From: JAVDCA01 sp036491235 | GTDB lineage: Bacteria; Pseudomonadota; Alphaproteobacteria; Rhizobiales; Xanthobacteraceae | Assembly (NCBI GenBank): GCA_036491235.1 | Contig: DASXCK010000297.1 | Location: forward strand, 1-10,452 | Direction: 5' to 3' | Length of the DNA: 10,452 bases | Part shown: piece by piece, positions 1 through 5,854 of the stretch | How the letters are laid out: each line of letters begins with the position of its first letter | Position numbering within the stretch: the stretch's first letter is position 1 | Program-made: the position numbers and the translations under genes | The notes under the pieces: model-generated | Seen by the model: the letters and a program-made list of their open reading frames with translations, nothing else | Told to the model about the DNA's origin: nothing | The model's database searches: none

Positions 1-1
1 T

Positions 2-544
2 TTCTTCTCGATGCCCGACCATGGCGGTACGCACATCGACGCGCCGCGTCATTTCGGCGAGCAAGGCACGCCGATCGACGAGTACCCGCTGGAGAACTGC
101 ATCGTGCCGGGCATCTGCATCGACCTGCGCCACATCGCGCCCAAGGCCGAGATCACGCCGGCCGATCTCGAGACCGCGGTGAAGAAGGCGGGCGTGCCGG
201 TCCCGAAGAAGGGCACGGTGCTGCTGTGCACCGGCCATCATGCGCGCACGTTTCCGACCAAGGCCTACTCGACCGACAATCCGGGCGTGAACGTCGCGGC
301 GACCGAATGGCTCGCCAAGCAGGGCATCGTCCATTTCGGCATCGACTCGATGCGCCCGGGGCCCGAGGGGATGGTGAACACGCTCGTGCACAAGGCCTGC
401 CTCGACCTCGACATCACGCACATGGAAAGTTTGTGCAATCTCGAGACGCTGCTCGGCGAGGGCACCTTCCGCTTCATCGGCCTGCCGCTCAAGTTCCGCG
501 GCGGCACCGGCTCGCCGATCCGCGCCGTGGCGGTGTTCGAGTGA
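2..544 (+). CDS. Cyclase family protein (kynurenine formamidase-like metal hydrolase), 5' partial
   Basis: This is the C-terminal ~180 residues of a cyclase/KynB-type metal-dependent hydrolase. The reading frame is open to the left edge (F-F-S precedes the first visible Met), so the ATG at 11 is internal and the true start lies outside the window. The family signature HGGTHIDAPRHF is present at the start of the visible part; its His and Asp residues bind the catalytic divalent metal in this family. Further family landmarks follow: a CTGHH segment, PGVNVAATEWLAKQGI, the GIDSMRPG turn, an LVHKACL helix and a C-terminal GLPLKFRGGTGSPIRAVAV strand. Known members hydrolyse cyclic amides, formamides or lactone-like substrates; the substrate here is not determinable. 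The stop lies 4 nt before the next start, so it is probably co-translated with the CMD-family gene. Confidence 0.88.
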   Translation, partial: FFSMPDHGGTHIDAPRHFGEQGTPIDEYPLENCIVPGICIDLRHIAPKAEITPADLETAVKKAGVPVPKKGTVLLCTGHHARTFPTKAYSTDNPGVNVAATEWLAKQGIVHFGIDSMRPGPEGMVNTLVHKACLDLDITHMESLCNLETLLGEGTFRFIGLPLKFRGGTGSPIRAVAVFE

Positions 545-548
545 CGCG

Positions 549-1079
549 ATGAACCGCCTCATCGACATCCCGCCCGACCAGCTCACCGCCGAGCAGAAGA
601 CCGTGTTCGACAACCTCACGGCCGGCCGCGGGCGCATCCTCGGGCCCTACAAGGTGTGGATCCATTCGCCGCCGGTCGCGGCCGGCATGGAGGCGATCGG
701 CACCTATCTCAACAAGCGCGGCAAGCTCACGACGCGCGAGGTCGAGATCGTCATCCTGGTGATCGCGCAGCACTGGGACGCGAACTACGTACGCCAGGCG
801 CATATCAAGGCCGGCAAAGCGGCGGGGCTCGCGGAAGAGATCATCGACGCGGTGCTGGCCGGACGCGATCCTGAGCTCGCCGATCCGCATGAGCACGCCG
901 TTCATCGCTTCGCCGCCGCGCTGGTCGCGGGCGCCAGGCTCACCGACCCCGAGTTCGCCGAGATCGAGAAGGCACTCGGCCGCGACGGCATCGCCGAAGT
1001 ACTGGTGCTGCTCGGCTACTACACCTCGGTCGCCCTCGCCATGAAGGTGCACGACGTGCCGGTGCCGGCGCAGACGTGA
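549..1079 (+). CDS. Carboxymuconolactone decarboxylase (CMD) family protein
   Basis: This 176-residue soluble protein has no signal peptide. The CMD/AhpD-like helical core is clear: after LTTREVEIVILVIAQHW (about residues 61-76) comes DANYVRQAHIKAGKAAGL, matching the family's proton-transfer helix with its conserved His (H85), and a late helix VLVLLGYYTSVALAMKVH. The CxxC pair of redox-active AhpD peroxidases is absent, so a decarboxylase, lactonase-like or hydratase-like role is more likely than alkylhydroperoxidase. The usual E-W pair before the His reads V-R, so even the decarboxylase assignment is uncertain. The gene begins 4 nt after the cyclase-family stop without a strong ribosome binding site, which suggests translational coupling and action in the same pathway, for example hydrolase followed by decarboxylation of a ring-cleavage product. 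Confidence 0.88.
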   Translation: MNRLIDIPPDQLTAEQKTVFDNLTAGRGRILGPYKVWIHSPPVAAGMEAIGTYLNKRGKLTTREVEIVILVIAQHWDANYVRQAHIKAGKAAGLAEEIIDAVLAGRDPELADPHEHAVHRFAAALVAGARLTDPEFAEIEKALGRDGIAEVLVLLGYYTSVALAMKVHDVPVPAQT

Positions 1080-1098
1080 GTTCTTTTCCTCACCGCCG

Positions 1099-1138
1099 TC
1101 GTAGGATGGGTTGAGCGAAAGCGAAACCCATCCTACGA
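1099..1138. repeat. Palindromic intergenic repeat (GTAGGATGGGTT type)
   Basis: A perfect 14-bp inverted repeat (1099-1112 and 1125-1138) encloses a 12-nt loop, GAGCGAAAGCGA. It lies in the short gap between the CMD gene and the receptor gene. I recall near-identical GTAGGATGGGT...ACCCATCCTAC palindromes as common dispersed elements in Bradyrhizobium and other proteobacteria, so it is most likely a REP-like repeat. It has no T-tract, but as RNA it would form a strong stem and may attenuate read-through between the two genes. Confidence 0.8.
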
Positions 1139-1164
1139 TTTCCGTACGGGGGAGAGGACACGCC

Positions 1165-2130
1165 ATGCTCCGACAGCTCGCGCTCGCCGCCGCGCTCATG
1201 CTCGGGCTTGCGGCGCCCGCCGCCGCGCAACAATACCCGACGCAGCCGATCCACCTCGTCGTGCCGTTCGGCGCAGGCGGCGGCAGCGACATCGTCGGCC
1301 GCATCCTGGCGCAGGAGCTGCAGGCGAAGCTCGGCCAGCCGGTCGTGGTCGAGAACCGGCCCGGCGCCGGCGGCACCATCGGCAACGAGTACATCGCGCA
1401 CGCGACGCCGGACGGCTACACGCTCGGCATGATGACGGCCGGCCAGGTGATCGCGGCGGTGATGCGCAAGTCGATGCCCTACGACGCGCGCACCGCCTTC
1501 ACGCCGGTCGCGCAGGTCGCGAACGCCGGCCTCATCATGGTGACGCGACCGGACTTTCCGGCACGCAACGTCGCCGAGCTGATCGCGCTCGCCAAGCAGA
1601 AGCCCGGCAAGATCGTGTTCGGCAGCCCGGGCTTTGGCGCGACCCAGCATCTCGCAGCCGAGCTGTTCAAGCAGACGGCCGGCGTCGACATGCTGCACGT
1701 GCCGTTCCGCACCACGCCCGACGCGCTCACCGGCTTGCTGTCCGGCCAGGTCGACGTGGTGTTCGAGACGGTCTCGGCCGTGCTCGGCCAGGTGCAGGCC
1801 GGCAAGCTCAAGGCACTCGCCGTCACCGGTAAGGACCGCTTCCCGGCCGTGCCCGACGTGCCGGCCGCGATCGAGTCCGGCCTGCTGCCCGGCTACGACG
1901 TCACCACCTGGTACGGCGTGTTCGGCCCGCGCGGCATGCCGCCCGCGATCGTCGCGCAGCTCAACAAGACGCTCAATGCGATCGTCGCGGAGCCGGGCGT
2001 GCGCGAGCGGCTCACCAAGGCGGGCGTGGTCGTGAAGGGCACGACGCCGGAGGCGTTCGGCAAGCTGATGGACGACGGGCTCGCGCGCTGGGAAGCCGTA
2101 CGCGTCAAGGCAAAGCTGCCGAAGCAGTAA
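1165..2130 (+). CDS. Bug-family (TctC-like) tripartite tricarboxylate transporter substrate-binding protein
   Basis: This is a 321-residue periplasmic solute receptor. Start ATG 1165 follows GGGGAGAGG at 1149-1157 and gives a clean Sec signal peptide (residues 1-21, cleavage near AAA-Q). An in-frame TTG at 1111 falls inside the upstream palindrome and was not used. Bug-family landmarks are in order: PIHLVVPFGAGGGSD (28-42) forming the first ligand loop, VENRPGAGGTIGNEYI (62-77), TPDGYTLGMM (81-90), then a HVPFRTTPDALTGLLSGQVD segment and the C-terminal WYGVFGPRGMPPAIVAQLN lobe. These proteins bind organic acids or small aromatic acids, usually for TctAB-type permeases or as sensors. No membrane subunits are encoded nearby, which is normal for the many orphan Bug receptors of this order. 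Its position behind the cyclase and CMD genes suggests it captures the substrate or a related compound. Confidence 0.95.
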   Translation: MLRQLALAAALMLGLAAPAAAQQYPTQPIHLVVPFGAGGGSDIVGRILAQELQAKLGQPVVVENRPGAGGTIGNEYIAHATPDGYTLGMMTAGQVIAAVMRKSMPYDARTAFTPVAQVANAGLIMVTRPDFPARNVAELIALAKQKPGKIVFGSPGFGATQHLAAELFKQTAGVDMLHVPFRTTPDALTGLLSGQVDVVFETVSAVLGQVQAGKLKALAVTGKDRFPAVPDVPAAIESGLLPGYDVTTWYGVFGPRGMPPAIVAQLNKTLNAIVAEPGVRERLTKAGVVVKGTTPEAFGKLMDDGLARWEAVRVKAKLPKQ

Positions 2131-2139
2131 CCATCCACT

Positions 2140-2237
2140 CCGTGATGGCCGGGCTCGTCCCGGCCAACCCACGTCTTCCTTGCCGAGCCGCCGTAAGGAA
2201 GACGTGGATGCCCGTGGCACAAGGCCGGGCATGACGG
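2140..2237. repeat. Long palindromic repeat, copy 1 (upstream of DUF1080 gene)
   Basis: This is an imperfect ~98-bp inverted repeat starting 9 nt after the receptor stop. Its inner stem is perfect over 13 bp (2169-2181 with 2195-2207). The left arm itself folds as GGCCGGG-CTCGT-CCCGGCC (2147-2165); the right arm is a more degenerate copy (GATGCCCG...CGGGCATGA). It is the same element, in the same orientation, as the copy at 2929-3021. I recall this CGTCATGGCCGGGCTTGTCCCGGCC family as very abundant between genes in Bradyrhizobium-like genomes. It may also terminate the receptor transcript. Translated, it gives the spurious peptide signature DVDARGTRPGMTVG. Confidence 0.85.
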
Positions 2238-2259
2238 TGGGGGTCGCCGGTGTTATCCT
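2231..2259 (+). promoter_or_regulatory. Candidate housekeeping promoter partly formed by the repeat end
   Basis: ATGACG (2231-2236) is separated by exactly 17 nt from TATCCT (2254-2259), a 4/6 plus 4/6 match to the sigma-70 TTGACA/TATAAT hexamers. The -10 lies about 33 nt before the DUF1080 start. The -35-like hexamer is the terminal ATGACG of the palindromic repeat, so the repeat may supply half of the promoter. This is inference from consensus matching only. Confidence 0.35.
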
Positions 2260-2291
2260 TTCCGCCATCAAAACCAGGGAGGAAAATGCAC

Positions 2292-2891
2292 ATGAACATG
2301 AATCGCCGCACGATGATCACGACGACGCTGCTCGCCGGCGCCGCAGCCGCCACGTCCTCGCGCGTCCTGGCGCAAGGCACGGGCTGGACGCCGCTGTTCG
2401 ACGGCAAGAACACCGACAATTTCAGCCCGATCGGCGACGCCAACTGGCGGCTCGAGAACGGCATCCTGGTCGCCGACAAGGCGTCGAAGATCAGCTACAT
2501 GGTGTCGAAGCAGGACTACGCCGACTTCGAGCTGCGCGCCGAGTTCTGGGTGAGCGACGACGCCAACAGCGGCGTCTTCATCCGCTGCACCGACCCGAAC
2601 CTGGTCAACGGCAAGAACGCCTACGAGGTGAACATCTTCGACACGCGCCCCGATCCGAAATACGCGACCGGCGCGATCGTCGACGTCGCGAGCTCGTCGC
2701 AGGTCATCAAGGCCGGCGGCAAGTGGAACCTGTTCGAGATCACCGCCAAGGGCCCGCGCTTCGACGTGACGCTCAACGGCATCAAGTCCGTGGTCGGCGC
2801 GAACGACAGCAAGCACGCGAAGGGCCGCATCGCCCTGCAATACGGCCAGGGCGTGGTGAAGTTCAGGAAGGTCGAGATCAAGACGATGTGA
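2292..2891 (+). CDS. Exported DUF1080 (3-keto-disaccharide hydrolase fold) protein
   Basis: This 199-residue exported protein has a twin-arginine-type signal: N-R-R-T-M-I (residues 4-9), a hydrophobic alanine-rich stretch and probable cleavage after VLA27. The mature part is a single DUF1080 beta-sandwich. It shows WTPLFDGKNTDNFS (32-45), WRLENGILVADK (52-63), the strand pair ADFELRAEFWVSDDANSGVFIR (77-98), YEVNIFD (111-117) and a closing GRIALQYGQGVVKFRKVEIK. DUF1080 proteins include hydrolases of 3-keto-glycosides and carbohydrate-binding modules fused to other enzymes; here it stands alone, so activity is unproven. Start choice: GGAGG at 2278-2282 is 9 nt before ATG 2292 but only 3 nt before the in-frame ATG 2286, which remains possible. 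The gene is bracketed by two same-orientation palindromic repeats and probably forms its own transcription unit. Confidence 0.85.
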   Translation: MNMNRRTMITTTLLAGAAAATSSRVLAQGTGWTPLFDGKNTDNFSPIGDANWRLENGILVADKASKISYMVSKQDYADFELRAEFWVSDDANSGVFIRCTDPNLVNGKNAYEVNIFDTRPDPKYATGAIVDVASSSQVIKAGGKWNLFEITAKGPRFDVTLNGIKSVVGANDSKHAKGRIALQYGQGVVKFRKVEIKTM

Positions 2892-2928
2892 GGGTCGCGG
2901 CTCGACACGCCCGCGCCTACCTAAATGC

Positions 2929-3021
2929 TCGTCATGGCCGGGCTTGTCCCGGCCATCCACGTCTTGCTTCAATACGTTGTCGCAAAGACGTGGATGCCCG
3001 GGACAAGCCCGGGCATGACGA
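2929..3021. repeat. Long palindromic repeat, copy 2 (double hairpin)
   Basis: Two 37-nt arms (2929-2965 and 2985-3021) are complementary except at two positions. Each arm is also a 9-bp hairpin with a 5-nt loop: ATGGCCGGG-CTTGT-CCCGGCCAT (2934-2956) and ATGCCCGGG-ACAAG-CCCGGGCAT (2994-3016). The two mismatches in the long stem are the two partners of one base pair in each arm hairpin (G2937-C2953 versus C2997-G3013), so each hairpin stays perfect. It is a direct-orientation copy of the repeat at 2140-2237 and ends 27 nt before the monooxygenase start. Translated on the plus strand it gives the well-known spurious peptide MAGLVPAIHVL...TWMPGTSPGMT. Confidence 0.9.
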
Positions 3022-3048
3022 TTGCGGTCGTGTCCGGAGCACTTTGCA

Positions 3049-4374
3049 ATGCCATCGCGTCAGATCAAGCTCAATGCGTTCATGCGGCCGGCGAGCATCC
3101 ACACCGGTGCGTGGCGCTATCCGGGCGCGTGGCCGGATGCGAATTTCAACTTCGCGCGCCTCAAGCAACTCATCCAGCGGCTCGAGGCGGCGAAATTCGA
3201 CGCGTTCTTCATGGCCGACCACATGGCCGTGCTCAACATGCCGATGGATGCGTTGAAGCGCAGCCACACCGCGACCTCGTTCGAGCCGTTCACGCTGCTC
3301 TCCGCGCTCTCGCAGGCGACCGAGCGCATCGGCCTCGTCGCCACCGGCTCGACCACGTTCGACGCGCCCTATCACATTGCGCGCCGCTTCGCCTCGCTCG
3401 ACCACATCAGCAACGGCCGCGCCGGCTGGAACATCGTCACCACCTCCAACCCGGACGCCGCGCTCAATTTCGGGCTCGACGAGCACATGGAGCACGGCGA
3501 ACGCTATAAGCGCGCCCGCGAGTTCTACGAGGTGGTCACGGGCCTATGGGACTCGTGGGCCGACGACGCCTTCGTGCGCGACGCCGAGCACGGCATCTTT
3601 TTCGATCCCGCCAAGATGCACGTGCTCGCCCACAAGGGAAAATATCTCTCGGTGAAGGGCCCGCTCAACATCGCGCGCCCGGTGCAGGGCTGGCCCGTGG
3701 TGGTGCAGGCGGGCGCCTCCGACTCGGGCCGCCAGCTCGCGGCCGAGACCGCGGAGGCCGTGTTCACGGCGCAGTCGAACATCGCGGCGGGGCGCGAGTT
3801 CTACGCCGACGTGAAGGCGCGCATGGAGAAGGCCGGCCGTAACCGCGACCACATGAAGATCATGCCGGCCTGTTTCGTCGTGGTCGGCGACACCGTCGAG
3901 GACGCAAAGGCGAAGCGCGCCAAGCTCGACGGCCTCGTCGACTACGCGAACTCGATCGGCTCGCTCTCGATCGCGCTCGGCCACGATGCCGCGAAGTTCG
4001 ATCCCGACGGGCCGCTGCCGGAGATCCCGGAAAGCAACGCCAGCAAGAGCGGCCGCGAGCGCGCGATCGCACTCGCCAAGCGCGAGAATCTGACGGTGCG
4101 CCAACTCGCGCAGCGGCTCGGCGGCTATTCGGGCCTCGCGATGGTCGGCACCGCGAAGACCATCGCGGACGAGATGCAGGAGTGGATCGAGACCAACGCG
4201 AGCGACGGCTTCACCATCATGTTCCCGTACCTGCCGGGCGGGCTGGAGGATTTCTGCGACCGCGTGATCCCGGAGTTGCAGCGGCGCGGCCTCTATCGCC
4301 GCGAGTACGAGGGCAAGACGCTGCGCGAGAACCTCGGGCTGCCGCGGCCACGCAACCGCTTCTTCGACAATTAA
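3049..4374 (+). CDS. LLM-class flavin-dependent monooxygenase (NtaA/SnaA/DszA type)
   Basis: This 441-residue cytosolic protein matches the usual ~440-residue length of the nitrilotriacetate/dibenzothiophene-sulfone monooxygenase branch of the luciferase-like (LLM) TIM-barrel family. Landmarks are LNAFMRP near the N-terminus, FDAFFMADHMA (50-60), FEPFTLLSALSQATERIGL (78-96), the branch signature SNGRAGWNIVTT (121-132), NFGLDEHMEHGERYKRA (140-156), the family insertion FFDPAKMHVLAHKGKYLSV, and GPLNIARPVQGWPVVVQAGAS (204-224). Such enzymes use FMNH2 and O2 to oxidise a C-N, C-S or ring carbon, with reduced flavin supplied by a separate reductase that is not visible in this window. Start ATG 3049 has GGAG ten nt upstream; an in-frame ATG at 3022 abuts the repeat and lacks a ribosome binding site. 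Its neighbours suggest a degradative role, but the substrate is unknown. Confidence 0.93.
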   Translation: MPSRQIKLNAFMRPASIHTGAWRYPGAWPDANFNFARLKQLIQRLEAAKFDAFFMADHMAVLNMPMDALKRSHTATSFEPFTLLSALSQATERIGLVATGSTTFDAPYHIARRFASLDHISNGRAGWNIVTTSNPDAALNFGLDEHMEHGERYKRAREFYEVVTGLWDSWADDAFVRDAEHGIFFDPAKMHVLAHKGKYLSVKGPLNIARPVQGWPVVVQAGASDSGRQLAAETAEAVFTAQSNIAAGREFYADVKARMEKAGRNRDHMKIMPACFVVVGDTVEDAKAKRAKLDGLVDYANSIGSLSIALGHDAAKFDPDGPLPEIPESNASKSGRERAIALAKRENLTVRQLAQRLGGYSGLAMVGTAKTIADEMQEWIETNASDGFTIMFPYLPGGLEDFCDRVIPELQRRGLYRREYEGKTLRENLGLPRPRNRFFDN

Positions 4375-4409
4375 CCCTCGCGTCTCGCGGTCGGTCGATA
4401 CCCTCGACG

Positions 4410-4428
4410 ACGCTACCGGAGGTAGCGT
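4410..4428. other. Short perfect stem-loop in the gap after the monooxygenase gene
   Basis: ACGCTACC-GGA-GGTAGCGT is an 8-bp perfect inverted repeat with a 3-nt loop, 35 nt after the monooxygenase stop. No T-tract follows, so it is at best a weak terminator or RNA processing structure. Confidence 0.4.
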
Positions 4429-4476
4429 AGATTCCGGCCGGATGGGGGAAACGCTCAGCGTTCGGGAATACGATCC

Positions 4477-4881
4477 ATGCGGATATCGATCATAGTCGCC
4501 TCAATGGCCGCGCTGCTGTCGTGTGCGACCACCGCGTCGCAAGCGCAAACCCAAACCGTGTCGCGCGCCGCTGCGTCCGGCGTTCCGCTCAACTTGACCT
4601 TCACGGGCTGGATCAATCCGGACTGCACGTCGGGAGGACAGACCACGGTCCGGCTGGTTGAGCGGCCGCAGCACGGACAAACGCGCATCAGGGCCGCGCG
4701 CGACTTCCCGACATTCCGCCCGGGCAATGCGCGCATCGTTTGCAACACGCACCGGGTTCCCGGAATAGCCGCGTATTATGTGTCGCAACGCGGCTATTTC
4801 GGTCCCGACTCGACCACGATCGAGATCATCTATCCGAACGGGCGCCTGATACACAGGACGTATGTGATCTCGGTGCGGTAA
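4477..4881 (+). CDS. Small secreted protein with cadherin/Ig-like domain signature, function unknown
   Basis: This 134-residue protein begins with a Sec-type signal (MRISIIVASMAALLSC..., cleavage probably near SQAQ at 21-24). C16 sits in a poor lipobox (L-L-S-C), so a lipoprotein is possible but not favoured. The mature region is ~110 residues with two cysteines (C50 in NPDCTSGG, C89 in RIVCNTHR) that could form a disulphide. Its end, AYYVSQRGYFGPDSTTIEI then a YPNGR turn and TYVISV, resembles the Gly-Tyr-x-Gly-x-Asp-Ser signature of cadherin-like/VCBS-type beta-sandwich domains. The TTVRLVERPQHGQTRI stretch fits the first half of such a domain. I recall similar single-domain hypothetical proteins in Hyphomicrobiales but know no assigned function. 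Start ATG 4477 has only a weak GGGA upstream; no better start is available. Confidence 0.75.
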   Translation: MRISIIVASMAALLSCATTASQAQTQTVSRAAASGVPLNLTFTGWINPDCTSGGQTTVRLVERPQHGQTRIRAARDFPTFRPGNARIVCNTHRVPGIAAYYVSQRGYFGPDSTTIEIIYPNGRLIHRTYVISVR

Positions 4882-4949
4882 CCGGGACAGGGAGTTGCTA
4901 TCCTTCCGGCGCCCGCTGCGGGCTCGATCGTCGAAAGGAAGCAACGTCC

Positions 4950-5663
4950 ATGCGCGCGCCGCACCTCGATCGTCTTGCGCTTCTCTGCATCTGCGTCATT
5001 CTGGCGGACGCACCGTCCCTCCACGCGCAGTCAGCGGGTCCTCCTCGTGCCGCTGCGTCCACCGCAGGAGCCAACATGCCGTCCGACATCGATCCGCAAT
5101 CGGGCTTCCGCCTGCCGCTGCTCAAGCGCGAGGAGCTCGACGAGGCCGCGCGCAAGACCTACGACAGCGCGACCAAACCCGGCGAGACGATCGCGGGCCT
5201 GCAGGGCCCGGCCGGCGTCCAGCTCTACAGCCCGAAGACGACACAGCACCTGCGCGCGATCAACCGCTACCTGCGCTTCGAGGCCGGCATTCTGCCGCGC
5301 ATCCGTGAGATCGCGATCCTGTCGACCGCGCGCGAGCTCGACAATCAGTTCGAATGGGTCGCGCACGAGCCCGAGGCGCTCAAGGAAGGCGTGCCGCCGG
5401 GCGTGATCGACGTGATCAAGCATCGCAAGAGCACGGACGGGCTCGACCCGACCGACGCCGCCGTGATCGAGCTCGGCCGCGAGCTGTGGCGCGCACACAG
5501 GGTGAAGCCGGAGACGTTCGCGACGCTGAGAAAAGCGTTCGGCCCGCACAAGCTCGTCGACCTCGTGCTGCTGATGGGCAACTACGCCGGCACGGCCGCG
5601 TTGCTCACCGCGGTCGACATGCAGCTGCACAAGGGCAAAGAGCCGCTGCTGCCGATCCCGTAG
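4950..5663 (+). CDS. Exported carboxymuconolactone decarboxylase (CMD) family protein
   Basis: This 237-residue protein has an N-terminal export signal (MRAPHLDRLALLCICVILADA..., probable cleavage after HAQ near residue 27) followed by a CMD-like helical domain. The core reads LPRIREIAILSTARELDNQF, then EWVAHEPEALKEGV (135-148). The E135-W136-x-x-H139 arrangement replaces the CxxCxxxH of AhpD and matches gamma-CMD-like members. A second half (DPTDAAVIELGRELW, then LVDLVLLMGNYAGTAALLTAVDMQL) completes the fold. Start ATG 4950 has AAAGGAAG about 9 nt upstream and includes the whole signal; Met43 at 5076 would remove it. Extracytoplasmic location is unusual for this mostly cytosolic family. It differs from the 549-1079 protein in length, signal and active-site residues, so the two are paralogues at family level only. 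It may act on the same class of compound in the periplasm. Confidence 0.87.
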   Translation: MRAPHLDRLALLCICVILADAPSLHAQSAGPPRAAASTAGANMPSDIDPQSGFRLPLLKREELDEAARKTYDSATKPGETIAGLQGPAGVQLYSPKTTQHLRAINRYLRFEAGILPRIREIAILSTARELDNQFEWVAHEPEALKEGVPPGVIDVIKHRKSTDGLDPTDAAVIELGRELWRAHRVKPETFATLRKAFGPHKLVDLVLLMGNYAGTAALLTAVDMQLHKGKEPLLPIP

Positions 5664-5731
5664 CGCAGGTCATGCGGTGCGTTCGCCGAGGGCGCTCGGG
5701 GTTCGCCTCAAGGTGTAAACGCGCGCGCTCT

Positions 5732-5753
5732 CGAGATGAACGCGAGATGAACG
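5732..5753 (+). repeat. Two perfect tandem copies of an 11-bp sequence
   Basis: CGAGATGAACG occurs twice head-to-tail (5732-5742 and 5743-5753), about one helical turn apart and ~40 nt upstream of the EcfG-type promoter. It could be a binding site for an activator or simply a short duplication. Confidence 0.5.
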
Positions 5754-5792
5754 CAGCGGTCTTCCTGCATCATCTTGGATCGTCTTGGGGCC

Positions 5793-5818
5793 GGAACCGA
5801 GAGCGCGTTCGCGGCGTT
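5793..5818 (+). promoter_or_regulatory. Sigma-EcfG (general stress response) promoter
   Basis: GGAAC (5793-5797) is followed by exactly 17 nt and CGTT (5815-5818), a full match to the GGAAC-N16/17-CGTT promoter recognised by the alphaproteobacterial extracytoplasmic-function sigma factor EcfG, which is controlled by PhyR and NepR. The ATG of the glycine-zipper gene is 36 nt after the -10, leaving a ~30-nt leader with GAGAGG at 5841-5846. I found no other GGAAC with this spacing in the intergenic DNA of the window. Confidence 0.72.
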
Positions 5819-5854
5819 TTCCCCCTAGTTCAACGTCCACGAGAGGTACCTGCA

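Noticed and set aside
1111..1164. TTG start extending the receptor gene upstream
   Set aside because: It lies within the palindrome and would put 18 polar residues before a clean Sec signal peptide; ATG 1165 has a good ribosome binding site.
2140..3021. The two palindromic repeats as a CRISPR-like array
   Set aside because: There are only two imperfect copies separated by a complete gene, with no regular spacers and no cas genes.
2180..3256. 358-codon plus-strand frame with DVDARGTRPGMT and DVDARDKPGHD signatures
   Set aside because: It reads through both palindromic repeats and out of frame through the DUF1080 gene; composition is Arg/Ala-rich as expected from GC-rich off-frames.
2925..3509. 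Open frame beginning MLVMAGLVPAIHVLL...TWMPGTSPGMT
   Set aside because: The N-terminus is the translation of the palindromic repeat (a familiar spurious product in this order), and the rest runs out of frame through the monooxygenase gene.
4740..4949. Upstream extension of the exported CMD gene
   Set aside because: It overlaps the preceding secreted-protein gene in another frame; ATG 4950 has a ribosome binding site and starts directly at the signal peptide.
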